Source: Haloferula helveola
GTDB lineage: Bacteria; Verrucomicrobiota; Verrucomicrobiia; Verrucomicrobiales; Akkermansiaceae
Direction: 5' to 3'
DNA length: 64,000 nt
Assembly: GCF_037076345.1 (NCBI RefSeq)
Contig: NZ_AP024702.1
Coordinates: 4,092,001 to 4,156,000, forward strand
The notes under the pieces were generated by a model. The model worked only from the letters and a program-made list of their open reading frames with translations, ran no database searches and was not told where the DNA came from. Below, in pieces: positions 24,929 to 33,529 of this stretch (within the stretch, counting starts at the first letter, position 1; every line of letters starts with the position of its first letter). The position numbers were made by a program, and so were the translations under genes.

Positions 24929-25465
24929 ATGCATTCACCCGACGACGTCCAGTACGCGATGGAAACCACGCGCGTGCTGCTGGAGCCGGACCGTCGCATC
25001 GATACGTTCGGCGACACCCGGTTCGAGTTCCTCCTCCTCAGCGAGCTGATGGACCGGACCGGCGAGATCCGGATCCGCAGCGGTGACGTCGAGGCCGTGC
25101 GGCCGCGGCTGGTGAAGCCGGACGCCTATAGCGAACTCGAGCTGGAGGGGTTCGATCCGACCGCCAAGGAAAGGATCGAGCGGATGGTCGAGAAGATGAA
25201 ATCGGAGGGTAAGGACATGGCCTTTCTCAACTACGGATTCCGGTTCGCCCGGAGCGCGGTGAGCGAAGAGATCGTGCACGACCCGATCGAGCAGGTGCGC
25301 GAGCGTGTGCTCGAGGATGCCCGGCAGCGCGGCAATCCGGCCCAAGCGGTGATCGAGGGCGTGGACGACGCGTGGGAGGTCTCCGTGGTGAAGTTCGCTC
25401 TCGACATGATCATGCACTCGATCCCGATCAACCGTTTCGACTTCCAGCGCCGGGGTCTTCTCTGA
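24929..25465 (+). CDS. Conserved-looking hypothetical cytosolic protein
   Basis: 178 residues from ATG 24929. No signal peptide and no transmembrane segment. Mostly helical, acidic, with a Lys-rich helix ERIERMVEKMKSEGKDMAFL in the middle and a regular C-terminus ending PINRFDFQRRGLL. No known motif. The start is uncertain by a few codons because no clear ribosome-binding site is visible. It ends 14 bases before the LysM protein gene on the same strand, so the two probably form an operon with accA. Confidence 0.7.
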   Translation: MHSPDDVQYAMETTRVLLEPDRRIDTFGDTRFEFLLLSELMDRTGEIRIRSGDVEAVRPRLVKPDAYSELELEGFDPTAKERIERMVEKMKSEGKDMAFLNYGFRFARSAVSEEIVHDPIEQVRERVLEDARQRGNPAQAVIEGVDDAWEVSVVKFALDMIMHSIPINRFDFQRRGLL

Positions 25466-25479
25466 ATGATCGGCGGCGG

Positions 25480-26367
25480 ATGAGTCTCTGGACGCTGATC
25501 AGGATTATCGCGGGCCTCATGGTGATGGCTGCGGTGGTCTTCACCATCCTCCTTGTCCGGCACGTCCGCGAGGAGCCGATGGAAGGGTTCTTCGCCGAAC
25601 TGGTCCCGGTGACGGTTGATTCGCAGCCGATGGTCGCCCTCCCGCAGGCCGGCTCGGACATGCCGGACATCGATCCGGGGATGAAGGTCTTCGAGAAGGC
25701 GCGCGAAATGATCGCGATCGGCGATCTCGCGGGCGCGCGCGACCGGCTCCGAACGGTCGTGAGCATCTACCCCCGCTCGAAGGCGGCACCCGAGGCCCGT
25801 CGGATTGTTGGCGAGATGAACCTGGATGAGGTGCTCTCGACCGCGAATCTGGAGAACAAGTCGGTCTACACGGTGGTGCGGGGCGATTCCTACCTGGGCA
25901 TTACGGCCAAGCACCGGACCAGCCTCGACATGCTGATGTATCTGAACGCCCTGATGGACCTGAACTCGCTCCAACCCGGCGATGAGCTGATGGTGATGCC
26001 GCTGGAATTTCGCCTGCTCATCGAGCCGAAGCGCGAGGCGCTCTCCGTCTGGGACGGTGGGGTGTTTGTGAAGGAATTTCCGCTCAAGGCGGTGGTCGGC
26101 GCTCCCGGAGGGGATCAGAAGACCACGATCGCCGGCAAGAGTGCTGTTCGCGAGGGACGTCGCTACGGACCCGCAACGCCCGGATACCGGGGAGCGTCCA
26201 AGGTGATCACGATCGAGCGCATGCCGCTTGTCATTGCGGCCATTCCCGAAAATGCCGATCCCGAGGAGCTGGCCCGCGGATTTTACCTCGATCCCGCCGA
26301 TATGGAGGAATTGGCCCTCTTGACTCGGACGGGGAATGAGGTGGAAATCCGCTCGTCCGCCCGTTAG
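25480..26367 (+). CDS. LysM protein with degenerate L,D-transpeptidase (YkuD)-like domain
   Basis: 295 residues. N-terminal transmembrane anchor (about 5-25), a TPR-like helical segment (about 68-112), one LysM domain (about 126-173: YTVVRGDSYLGITAKHRTS...LQPGDELMV) and a C-terminal domain arranged like YkuD. There the catalytic site that should read S-x-G-C-I-R is ARGFYLDPADMEEL, with no Cys, followed by the usual GNEVEIR end strand. It should bind peptidoglycan but not cross-link it. Periplasmic, anchored in the inner membrane. It precedes accA. Confidence 0.75.
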   Translation: MSLWTLIRIIAGLMVMAAVVFTILLVRHVREEPMEGFFAELVPVTVDSQPMVALPQAGSDMPDIDPGMKVFEKAREMIAIGDLAGARDRLRTVVSIYPRSKAAPEARRIVGEMNLDEVLSTANLENKSVYTVVRGDSYLGITAKHRTSLDMLMYLNALMDLNSLQPGDELMVMPLEFRLLIEPKREALSVWDGGVFVKEFPLKAVVGAPGGDQKTTIAGKSAVREGRRYGPATPGYRGASKVITIERMPLVIAAIPENADPEELARGFYLDPADMEELALLTRTGNEVEIRSSAR

Positions 26368-26402
26368 CCTCCTGGCACCGAGCCGCCCGCACCCCGATCC
26401 CG

Positions 26403-27365
26403 ATGCAGTTGCTGGAATTTGAGAAGCCGATCGTCGAACTCGAACGCGAGTTGGAGAAACTCCGTGCCAAAGCCGATTCGCAGGACATCGACATGTCCGG
26501 AGAAATCGCCACGATGGAGGGCAAGCTCGCCGAAACCCGTCGGCAGATCTACCTCAACCTGACCCCATGGCAGCGGGTGCAGATCGCACGTCATACCCAG
26601 AGGCCCTTCATGCTCGATTACCTCGCTCATGCGTTCTCGGAATTCTGCGAGCTCCACGGCGACCGGCGGATCGGCGATGACCTGGCGATGCCCGGCGGTT
26701 TCGCCCGCCTGAATGGCAAGAAGGTGGTCGTCCTCGGCCATCAGAAGGGCCGCGACACCAAAGAGAATCTCAAGCGCAACTTCGGCAGCGCGAATCCGGA
26801 AGGCTACCGCAAGTCAATGCGCCTGATGAAGCTCGCCGAGAAGTTCGGCATCCCGGTGGTCGCCCTGATCGACACGCCCGGCGCTTACCCCGGCATCGGT
26901 GCCGAAGAACGGAATATCGCCGAGGCGATCGCCTACAACCTGCGCGAGATGATGACCCTCAAGGTGCCGGTCGTGGCGGTGGTCCTGGGTGAGGGAGGTT
27001 CCGGTGGCGCGCTCGGCATCGGGGTCGCCGACCGGGTGCTGATGATGGAGAACGCTTACTATTCGGTGATCAGCCCCGAAGGCTGTGCTGCAATTCTCTG
27101 GAAGCATCGCAAGCACGCGCCGGAAGCCGCCGAGGCCATGAAACTCTCCGCTCCCGATCTGCTTTCGCTCGGACTGATCGACGGGATCATCCCCGAGCCC
27201 GAGGGAGGCGCGCACCATGATCACAAGGCCGCCGCCGCTGCACTGGGCGAGATCGTGCTGAGCGAGATCGAGGAGCTTGAAAAACTTCCGGTGAAGAAGC
27301 TGCTCGACGGCCGCTACGAGAAGTTCCGTCGCTTCGGCGAGTGGGAAGAAGCGGGTGGGGAGTAA
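26403..27365 (+). CDS. accA: Acetyl-CoA carboxylase carboxyltransferase subunit alpha
   Basis: 320 residues, as in E. coli (319). Crotonase-like fold with the N-terminal LEFEKPIVELE segment, RPFMLDYL, GDRRIGDDLAMPGG, IDTPGAYPGIGAEERNIAEAIA and GEGGSGGALGIG. The subunit pairs with AccD to move the carboxyl group from carboxybiotin to acetyl-CoA, the committed step of fatty-acid synthesis. accD is not in the window. It converges with the Nudix gene. Confidence 0.97.
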   Translation: MQLLEFEKPIVELERELEKLRAKADSQDIDMSGEIATMEGKLAETRRQIYLNLTPWQRVQIARHTQRPFMLDYLAHAFSEFCELHGDRRIGDDLAMPGGFARLNGKKVVVLGHQKGRDTKENLKRNFGSANPEGYRKSMRLMKLAEKFGIPVVALIDTPGAYPGIGAEERNIAEAIAYNLREMMTLKVPVVAVVLGEGGSGGALGIGVADRVLMMENAYYSVISPEGCAAILWKHRKHAPEAAEAMKLSAPDLLSLGLIDGIIPEPEGGAHHDHKAAAAALGEIVLSEIEELEKLPVKKLLDGRYEKFRRFGEWEEAGGE

Positions 27366-27376
27366 GGACCGTCTGC

Positions 27377-27892
27377 TCAGCGCAGATCCGCTGCCCAGAG
27401 TGCCGCGTGGATCTTGAAGTCGACCAGCAGGCCTTCCGACTCTTTGGCCCGGAGCCATGTCCGGAGGTCCGCGACCGGAACCCGGTGGAGTTGGATATCC
27501 TCGTTGCCGACGCCTCCGCCGGGGCCGACCTGCTCGAGCTCGGTGGCAAGGAACAGGTGGGTGAGTTCTCGTGCCATGCCGGCGGATGTCGGCGAGACGA
27601 TCAGCGGCTCGATCTTGCCGGCCTGGTAGCCGGTTTCCTCGAGTAGCTCGCGGCGGGCTGTCTCGGCAATGGACTCTCCCTCGTGCTCGACCTCGTCCCC
27701 GACCAGTCCCGCAGGGATCTCGATCACCCGGCGCTGCAAGGGGATGCGGAATTGCTCGACCAGCAGCACCTCATGGTCCCCGGTGACGGCCAGGATACCG
27801 ACGCAGCTCTCGGAGTTCGGGCGCTGCACGAAATCCCAGTGGCCGATGCGGTACAGGCCAAGCCACTTCGTTTCAAACAGGGTCTCCGTCAC
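27377..27892 (-). CDS. Nudix hydrolase, ADP-ribose pyrophosphatase-like
   Basis: About 171 residues from GTG 27892. A longer frame from ATG 27970 would add 26 residues that do not look like family sequence. The Nudix box is complete: G followed by EGESIAETARRELLEETGYQAG (the RELLEETG core carries the metal-binding Glu). The preceding VLLVEQFRIPLQRRVIEIPAGLV segment is typical of the NudF/ADP-ribose group. The enzyme cleaves nucleoside diphosphate sugars such as ADP-ribose. Substrate is inferred from this group. Confidence 0.88.
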   Translation of the reverse strand: MTETLFETKWLGLYRIGHWDFVQRPNSESCVGILAVTGDHEVLLVEQFRIPLQRRVIEIPAGLVGDEVEHEGESIAETARRELLEETGYQAGKIEPLIVSPTSAGMARELTHLFLATELEQVGPGGGVGNEDIQLHRVPVADLRTWLRAKESEGLLVDFKIHAALWAADLR

Positions 27893-28026
27893 GGCGGCAG
27901 CCTGCGGCGATCGGGCGACAATCCGCCAGCGCGAAATCGCGCCGGTCGCGGTTGACACGGCCAGCGCCACATGGCGCTAAGAATCATTGGAATCCGGCCG
28001 TAGAAAGGGCATCTTTCCAACAGCCC

Positions 28027-29214
28027 ATGTCCCGACATGATTTCCAGATTCCGGTCAACTTCCAGCACCGGATTTGCTTCACCCGCGGAGCGTTCGCACC
28101 GGACAACCGGCTCCTTGCCGAACTGCTTGAGGAAGGTGGCGGACGTCGCGTGCTGGTGTTCGTCGAGGAGGCGGTCGCAGCGGCTTGGCCGGAACTGAAG
28201 CGGCAGATCGCCGGCTATTTCGCCGATCTCGGCCATGACTGGCGAGGGGTTTCGGTGCTTCCGGGCGGAGAGGAGGTCAAGGTGGATGATGCTCTCGTCC
28301 AGAGGGTTTGGACCAAGATCGACGACGAGCACATCGATCGTCACTCCTACGTCATCGTCATCGGAGGCGGTGCGTTTCTAGATGCCGTGGGTTTCGCCGT
28401 GGCGACCGCTCACCGCGGTGTCCGGCTGGTGCGGTTTCCGACGACGACCCTTTCGCAGGACGACAGCGGGGTGGGTGTGAAATGCGCGATCAACGGCTTC
28501 GGAAAGAAGAACTGGATCGGTGCTTTCGCGGTGCCCTACGCCGTTGTGAATGACTTTCTGTTTCTCCAGAGTCAGGATGAGGAGACGCAGCGCTCGGGCC
28601 TGATCGAGGCGGTGAAAGTCGCGTTGGTGAAGAACGGTGAGTTCTTCCATTGGATCTTCCGGAATTCAGAGGCTTTGGCCGCGCTGGAGACCGCTCCGTT
28701 CGAGGAATGCGTCGAGCGCTCGGCACTCGCCCACGCCCGGCACATCGCCGAGGGCGGCGATCCGTTCGAAACCGGCAGCAGCCGCCCGCTCGATTTCGGC
28801 CACTGGTCGGCCCACAAGCTTGAGCAGCTCAGCAATTTCACGGTCAGCCATGCGCATGCGGTGGCGACCGGGGTGGCCCTCGATACGCTCTATTCGGCAC
28901 GCTGCGGACTTCTCCGCGAATGCGATGCCGAACGCGTGCTCGACGTTCTTGAAACGCTGCGCCTGCCCTTGTGGCACGATGCGCTCGATCTGCGCGATGC
29001 CAACGGTCGCCGTCGGGTTCACGAAGGTCTCGAGGAATTCCGCGAGCATCTGGGCGGCGAACTGACCGTGCTGTTGCTGCGCGAACTCGGCCGCGGTCAG
29101 GACATCCACCATCTCGATGAGGGGCTCGTCGATGCCTGCCTCGACGATCTCAGGCTGCGCCACGGCGTGCGGCACGCCGAGGACGACGAGCAGATCGGCA
29201 GCGCGGGTCTCTGA
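28027..29214 (+). CDS. 3-dehydroquinate synthase-like protein (EboD-like)
   Basis: 395 residues. Sugar-phosphate-cyclase fold: IGGGAFLDAVGFAVATAHRGV (NAD region), PTTTLSQDDSGVGVKCAIN (in place of AroB's PTTxxxQVDSSVGGKTxIN), IEAVKVALVK and the metal-binding DFGHWSAHKLEQLS, where AroB has NFGHTxGHxxE. The canonical aroB lies at 40.7 kb, so this paralog probably has another cyclase role. It resembles EboD-type proteins of the ebo cluster, but no other ebo gene is nearby. Assignment to a reaction is not possible from sequence. Confidence 0.85.
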   Translation: MSRHDFQIPVNFQHRICFTRGAFAPDNRLLAELLEEGGGRRVLVFVEEAVAAAWPELKRQIAGYFADLGHDWRGVSVLPGGEEVKVDDALVQRVWTKIDDEHIDRHSYVIVIGGGAFLDAVGFAVATAHRGVRLVRFPTTTLSQDDSGVGVKCAINGFGKKNWIGAFAVPYAVVNDFLFLQSQDEETQRSGLIEAVKVALVKNGEFFHWIFRNSEALAALETAPFEECVERSALAHARHIAEGGDPFETGSSRPLDFGHWSAHKLEQLSNFTVSHAHAVATGVALDTLYSARCGLLRECDAERVLDVLETLRLPLWHDALDLRDANGRRRVHEGLEEFREHLGGELTVLLLRELGRGQDIHHLDEGLVDACLDDLRLRHGVRHAEDDEQIGSAGL

Positions 29215-29239
29215 GGGGGGACGGAGCTGCTTCGGAAGG

Positions 29240-29644
29240 TCAGTCGTTCGGCGACGGACCTTTGCGTAGCTGCTTTTTTCGCGAGAGCAGCCGCTTGTCC
29301 TGAATCGACTTCTGCTTCGACCGGCGCGAGCGACGGCGTTTCTGGCGTCGGATCTTCTCGATCGCCTGACGCCGCTTCGATTCCCGGCCGAGGCGGCGGT
29401 CATCGAGTTCGTCGCACAGTTCCTTCCGGGCGTGAAAGCGGTTCAGTTCGCGCGACCTCGATGACTGACACTTGATCTCGATCCCGCTCGGCTCGTGCTT
29501 CAGGTAAACGCAGCTGTGGGTCTTGTTGATCTTCTGGCCGCCGGAACCCGATCCGAGGATGAACTTCTCGACGAGATCATCTTCGCTCACTCCGAGTTGC
29601 TCCATCCGTGCCGCGAGGGCCGCCTGCTTGTCCGGAGAGATCAT
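29240..29644 (-). CDS. Peptide chain release factor-like protein (GGQ domain only)
   Basis: 134 residues from ATG 29644, which overlaps the panB stop by 4 bases. Contains the GSGSGGQKINKT motif whose Gly-Gly-Gln hydrolyses peptidyl-tRNA, then a basic Arg/Lys tail (RRQKRRRSRRSKQKS). Codon-recognition domains of RF1/RF2 are absent. Single-domain proteins of this sort (ArfB, mtRF-R type) rescue stalled ribosomes, with the basic tail entering the empty mRNA channel. Rescue is inferred from architecture. It is last in the trpA-dap-folK-panB operon. Confidence 0.88.
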   Translation of the reverse strand: MISPDKQAALAARMEQLGVSEDDLVEKFILGSGSGGQKINKTHSCVYLKHEPSGIEIKCQSSRSRELNRFHARKELCDELDDRRLGRESKRRQAIEKIRRQKRRRSRRSKQKSIQDKRLLSRKKQLRKGPSPND

Positions 29645-30450
29645 GATTCCTGAACCCGGTTGACGTAGGCGAGTGCGGCTTTCCGGACCGAAGTCGCGAC
29701 ATCTGCCTCGGGTTTGGCAAAGGGAGGAACGAACCATGGAAACGAACCGACGAGATCAGTGACCACGGCCACCTCGCCGTCGCAGGTGGTTTCCCCGCAT
29801 CCGATGCCGATCGTGGGAACGGAGATGCTGCGGGTGATTTCGGCCGCGGTGTCGGCGACCACACTCTCGAGCACGATCGCAAAGACTCCCGCTTCGATCA
29901 GGGCCTCGGCACCTTCGAGGATCGCCGCGGCCTGCTCCGGGGTCTTGCCCTTCTTCCGGTAGCCGCCTTCCTCAAGGACCCGCTGCGGTAGCATTCCCAG
30001 ATGCCCGCAGACCGGGATGCCGGCCTCGGTGATGGCCCGGACTTTTTCGGCCTGACGGATGCCGCCCTCGAGTTTGACCGCATCCGCACCTGCCTCGACC
30101 AGCTGGCGGGCGCTGGCCAGTGCCGTTTCAGGGTCGGGGTAGGAATCGATGGGAAGGTCGCCTAGCACCAGAGCCTTGGGTTCGGCGCGGGCGACCGCGG
30201 CCGTATGATGAAGCATGTGTTCGAGGGTCACATGGGTCGTGTCCGGATATCCGAGCACCACCATGCCGAGTGAATCGCCAACCAGCAACAGGTCGACACC
30301 CGCCTCGTCCAACAGACGCGCCGTCGGGTAGTCGTAGGCGGTCAGCGCGGTGATCCGCCGGTCGCCTTTCCGCTGGCGCAGCGCTGTCGCTTTCTCAATG
30401 CCGGACACGCGCGCAGCTTCGGTGCTCGGGAAGAAAGTTTCAAGCGGCAC
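29641..30450 (-). CDS. panB: 3-methyl-2-oxobutanoate hydroxymethyltransferase
   Basis: 269 residues (E. coli 264). TIM-barrel motifs: TAYDYPTARLLDEAGVDLLLVGDSLGMV (metal Asp in GDS), VTLEHMLHH, AGADAVKLEGG, CGHLGMLPQ and a catalytic Glu in LESV. The enzyme makes ketopantoate from 2-oxoisovalerate and methylene-tetrahydrofolate, the first pantothenate step. It follows folK by 1 base and is coupled to the release-factor-like gene by an ATGA overlap. Confidence 0.96.
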   Translation of the reverse strand: MPLETFFPSTEAARVSGIEKATALRQRKGDRRITALTAYDYPTARLLDEAGVDLLLVGDSLGMVVLGYPDTTHVTLEHMLHHTAAVARAEPKALVLGDLPIDSYPDPETALASARQLVEAGADAVKLEGGIRQAEKVRAITEAGIPVCGHLGMLPQRVLEEGGYRKKGKTPEQAAAILEGAEALIEAGVFAIVLESVVADTAAEITRSISVPTIGIGCGETTCDGEVAVVTDLVGSFPWFVPPFAKPEADVATSVRKAALAYVNRVQES

Positions 30451-30451
30451 G

Positions 30452-30964
30452 CTACCATGCCGCCTGAACCAGGTGCAGGGGAGGTTCGTCGGATTCGAGA
30501 TGCTTCAGGTGCTCGCGGATCTCGGCGCTGTCGCCCGGCAGAACGAGGTCGGGTCGAATGTCGCACAGCGGCTGGAGGACGAAGCGTCGGGAGGTCAGCC
30601 GTGGATGGGGGAGTTCGAGCTGCTCGGAGTCCACACGGGAATCACCGAGGTAGAGGATGTCGACATCGATGATCCGCGGAGCGTTGCGTCCGGCGTTGGG
30701 GTCGCGCCCGAGCTTCCGCTCGATTTCCTGGGTGACGGCGAGAAGGGAGTCGGGATCCCCCGGATACGCGATTTCCACCACACAGTTGTAGAAATCGGGG
30801 GAGCCGTCCGGACAATGGACGGGTGCGGTTTGGTAAACGGCCGACTGCAGGAGCGGTTCGTCCGGGGATAGCTTCCTGAGCAGATCGCGAGCCGTCTGGA
30901 GGTGCTTCAGGCGGTTGCCCAGGTTCGAGCCCAAGGCGATTCCGGCACGGGGGGAGTTGTTCAC
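30452..30964 (-). CDS. folK: HPPK (6-hydroxymethyl-7,8-dihydropterin pyrophosphokinase)
   Basis: 170 residues. HPPK pattern: GIALGSNLGNRLKHL (about 8-22), QTAP, FYNCVVEI, LGRDPNAGRNAPRIIDVDILYLGD (ATP and Mg-binding Asp pair) and LELPHPRLTSRRFVLQPL. Transfers pyrophosphate from ATP to the pterin in folate synthesis. folE2, the first step of the same pathway, is at 51.4 kb. It lies 11 bases after dapB. Confidence 0.95.
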   Translation of the reverse strand: MNNSPRAGIALGSNLGNRLKHLQTARDLLRKLSPDEPLLQSAVYQTAPVHCPDGSPDFYNCVVEIAYPGDPDSLLAVTQEIERKLGRDPNAGRNAPRIIDVDILYLGDSRVDSEQLELPHPRLTSRRFVLQPLCDIRPDLVLPGDSAEIREHLKHLESDEPPLHLVQAAW

Positions 30965-30975
30965 GTTGGGAGAGA

Positions 30976-31713
30976 CTACTGGAGTCCCAGTACGTCCTGC
31001 ATGTCGTAGAGCCCGGCCGGTTTGCCGGCCAACCAGACCGCGGCGCGCGCGGCGCCGGCGGCAAAGGTCATGCGGGATGAGGCCTTGTGGGTGAGTTCGA
31101 CGCGCTCTCCGTCGGCCGCGAACATCACGGTGTGGTCGCCGACCACATCGCCGCCACGCAGCGTGTGCATGCCGATCTCGCGCTGGGTGCGGGCACCGGT
31201 GAGGCCGACCCGGCCGTGTTTGACGTCGTCCTCATAGGACGTGCCGGTCTCTTCGTTGAGGATCTCCAGCAGACGTCGGGCGGTTCCCGAAGGTGCGTCG
31301 ATCTTGTGGCGGTGGTGCATTTCCGTCACCTCGATGTCGAAGCGGTCCTGGGTGAGGATGCGGGCCGCGTGTCGGGTGAGCCAGAAGAGCGTGTTGACTC
31401 CGACCGAGAAGTTCGGCGCGAAGACGATCGGCAGCGACTTCGACGCCTCGAGGATCGCGTGCTTCTCTTCCTCGCTGTGGCCGGTGGTGCCGATCACCAG
31501 CCGTGTGCCTGCCTTCTTGGCGGCTTCAAGCAACTCGCCGGTGAAGGAATGGATGGTGAAGTCGATCGCGGTGTCGGCCTTGGCGATGGCGGCGGTGAGG
31601 TCCTCGCCGGCGTCGTGGGTCGAGGCGAGCTCGGTATCCGGGTTCGCGTTGACGGCGGCGATCACGGCCTGGCCCATGCGGCCGGACTTTCCGGTGACGA
31701 GGATCTGGTTCAT
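30976..31713 (-). CDS. dapB: 4-hydroxy-tetrahydrodipicolinate reductase
   Basis: 245 residues. N-terminal dinucleotide motif GKSGRMGQAV (about 8-17). The conserved site EMHHRHKIDAPSGTA holds the catalytic His and Lys. GTTGHS and FAPNFSVGVN also match the family. Reduces hydroxytetrahydrodipicolinate with NAD(P)H in diaminopimelate/lysine synthesis. It starts 4 bases after dapA on the same strand. Confidence 0.97.
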   Translation of the reverse strand: MNQILVTGKSGRMGQAVIAAVNANPDTELASTHDAGEDLTAAIAKADTAIDFTIHSFTGELLEAAKKAGTRLVIGTTGHSEEEKHAILEASKSLPIVFAPNFSVGVNTLFWLTRHAARILTQDRFDIEVTEMHHRHKIDAPSGTARRLLEILNEETGTSYEDDVKHGRVGLTGARTQREIGMHTLRGGDVVGDHTVMFAADGERVELTHKASSRMTFAAGAARAAVWLAGKPAGLYDMQDVLGLQ

Positions 31714-31717
31714 GGCG

Positions 31718-32599
31718 TTAGAGAAGGTCGAAGCTCTCGAGCAGTTCGCGGAGCGCGGACGACTTCGTGGATTCGAGTCCGACGAGCGGCAGGCGGAATT
31801 CGTTGGAGCAGTGGCCCTGCATCGCGACGGCTTCCTTGATCGGTACCGGATTGGTGTCGAGCGACATCAGTCCGCGGAATAGCGGATACCATTGCTTCTG
31901 CATCGCGAGCGCCTCGTCGTAGGACCCGTTGAGGCAGGCACGGACCAGTCGGACCATGACGTCGGGAATCAGGTTGGAGGCGACGGATACGAGTCCGACC
32001 GCGCCGCACGACATGAACGGGAGCGTGAGCGGATCATCTCCCGACAGAATGGCGAAGCCGTCGGGCAGGGCCTGGACGAGTTGGTTCACCCGGTCCACGC
32101 AACCGCCGGCTTCCTTGATGGCGACGATGGTCGGGCAGTCGACCGCGAGCCGTGCGGCGACTTCCACCGGGATCGGGATCGCGGAGCGGCCGGGCACGCT
32201 GTAGAGCATCACCGGCAGTGCGGTGGCGTCGGCGACCGCCTTGTAGTGCTGGTAGAGCCCCTCGGCCGACGGCTTGTTGTAGTAGGGGCAGACCTGCAGC
32301 GTGCCCGTTGCCCCGGCCTTTTCCGCGGCAATCGTGAGTTCGACGGCCTCGGCGGTGGCGTTGGCGCCGGTACCGGCTACAACTTCGCACCGGCCATTGG
32401 CGTAATCGACCGCCAGTTGGATGACCTCAATGTGCTCGGGTGTGTTCAGGGTAGGTGACTCACCGGTGGTGCCGACGGGCACGATGCCGTCGATCCCGGC
32501 AGCGACCTGGCGGTCGATCAGGGCCTGGAACGCGGGGCGGTCAATCTGGCCGTCGCAGAAGGGAGTGATGAGGGCGGTGTAGGTGCCTCGGAAGCTCAT
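31718..32599 (-). CDS. dapA: 4-hydroxy-tetrahydrodipicolinate synthase
   Basis: 293 residues. TIM barrel with GTTGESPTL (about 43-51), YSVPGRS holding the catalytic Tyr, and the Schiff-base Lys in VAIKEAGG. Condenses pyruvate with aspartate semialdehyde. The neighbouring dapB and dapF complete the visible part of the diaminopimelate route, which provides lysine and peptidoglycan precursors. dapA is separated from dapF by an 88-base gap that holds a short heptad repeat. Confidence 0.97.
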   Translation of the reverse strand: MSFRGTYTALITPFCDGQIDRPAFQALIDRQVAAGIDGIVPVGTTGESPTLNTPEHIEVIQLAVDYANGRCEVVAGTGANATAEAVELTIAAEKAGATGTLQVCPYYNKPSAEGLYQHYKAVADATALPVMLYSVPGRSAIPIPVEVAARLAVDCPTIVAIKEAGGCVDRVNQLVQALPDGFAILSGDDPLTLPFMSCGAVGLVSVASNLIPDVMVRLVRACLNGSYDEALAMQKQWYPLFRGLMSLDTNPVPIKEAVAMQGHCSNEFRLPLVGLESTKSSALRELLESFDLL

Positions 32600-32614
32600 G
32601 GGCGGAGGGTGGAC

Positions 32615-32649
32615 GTTGAACCTCGAACGTCCAACATCGAACGTCGAAG
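32615..32649. repeat. Five tandem heptads, consensus NTCGAAC
   Basis: Reads GTTGAAC, CTCGAAC, GTCCAAC, ATCGAAC, GTCGAAG in perfect 7-base phase between dapF and dapA. Short tandem AAC-type heptads of this sort recur in intergenic DNA of Verrucomicrobiota and Planctomycetota (general familiarity, not checked). No protein-binding role is known. Confidence 0.7.
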
Positions 32650-32689
32650 TCAGTTGAAAAAGAGGGGTTCGGGAGGTGCGGGCCGGGTT

Positions 32690-33502
32690 TCAGATCTCGA
32701 TATCGCCTTCGAAGACGAAGTCGGCGGTGCCGGTGAGGGTGACCTTGGTGAACTGCTGCTCCCCGGTCTTCTCGAATCCGATCTCAAGCGTTTCGCCACC
32801 CTTCACGTCGACCTTGACCGGGGCCGGGGCTCCGGTGAGCAGGTGATGCATCAGGGCACAGGCGACCATGCCGGTTCCGCAGGCCAGTGTTTCGTCTTCG
32901 ACCCCGCGCTCGTAGGTGCGGATCGCGATGTGCCCGGGGCTGAGGACGGTGGCGAAGTTGGCGTTGGTGCCTTTCGGGGCGAATCGTTCGTGATTCCGGA
33001 TGGCGCGGCCGTGGCGGACCACGTCGGTGTTCTCGAGGTCGTCGACGTAGGCCACGACGTGGGGCACGCCGGTGTTGACGCTGTGAAGGGTGGCGTCGAG
33101 GCCGTCGACCGAAGCGCCGCTGTCCATTTGCAGGTCGACCGGGTCCGACATCGCGATGCGGATGTTTTCATCGACGATCTCCGCGGCCAGCGTGCCGGCG
33201 ATCGTTTCGAACGTAACCTGATCGGGTGCTTCTTCCATTAGGGCGGCGGTGAAGCGGCCGAAGCAGCGGGCACCATTGCCGCACATCTCGGCTTCGCCGC
33301 CGTCGGCATTGTAGTAACGGAACTTGAAGTCGGCACCGTTTTCGGCGGGCTCGACCGCCAGCAGTCCGTCGGCTCCGACGCCGCGGTGGCGGTCGCATAG
33401 AAGCTCGATCTGATCGCCGGTGAGGTTCAGCGAAAGGTCGCGGTTGTCGACCACGACGAAGTCGTTGCCGGCACCGTTCATCTTGTAGAAGTGCAGTAGC
33501 AT
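32690..33502 (-). CDS. dapF: Diaminopimelate epimerase
   Basis: 270 residues. Both catalytic cysteines are visible: EMCGNGARCFGRF and ETLACGTGMVACAL. N-terminal KMNGAGNDFVVVDNRD and the central VNTGVPHVVAYVDD segments are standard. Converts LL- to meso-diaminopimelate without a cofactor. It lies 27 bases downstream of trpA and 88 bases upstream of dapA on the minus strand, probably all one operon. Confidence 0.97.
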   Translation of the reverse strand: MLLHFYKMNGAGNDFVVVDNRDLSLNLTGDQIELLCDRHRGVGADGLLAVEPAENGADFKFRYYNADGGEAEMCGNGARCFGRFTAALMEEAPDQVTFETIAGTLAAEIVDENIRIAMSDPVDLQMDSGASVDGLDATLHSVNTGVPHVVAYVDDLENTDVVRHGRAIRNHERFAPKGTNANFATVLSPGHIAIRTYERGVEDETLACGTGMVACALMHHLLTGAPAPVKVDVKGGETLEIGFEKTGEQQFTKVTLTGTADFVFEGDIEI

Positions 33503-33529
33503 GGGAGCTGGGAGTTGCAGGGCGAAGGA

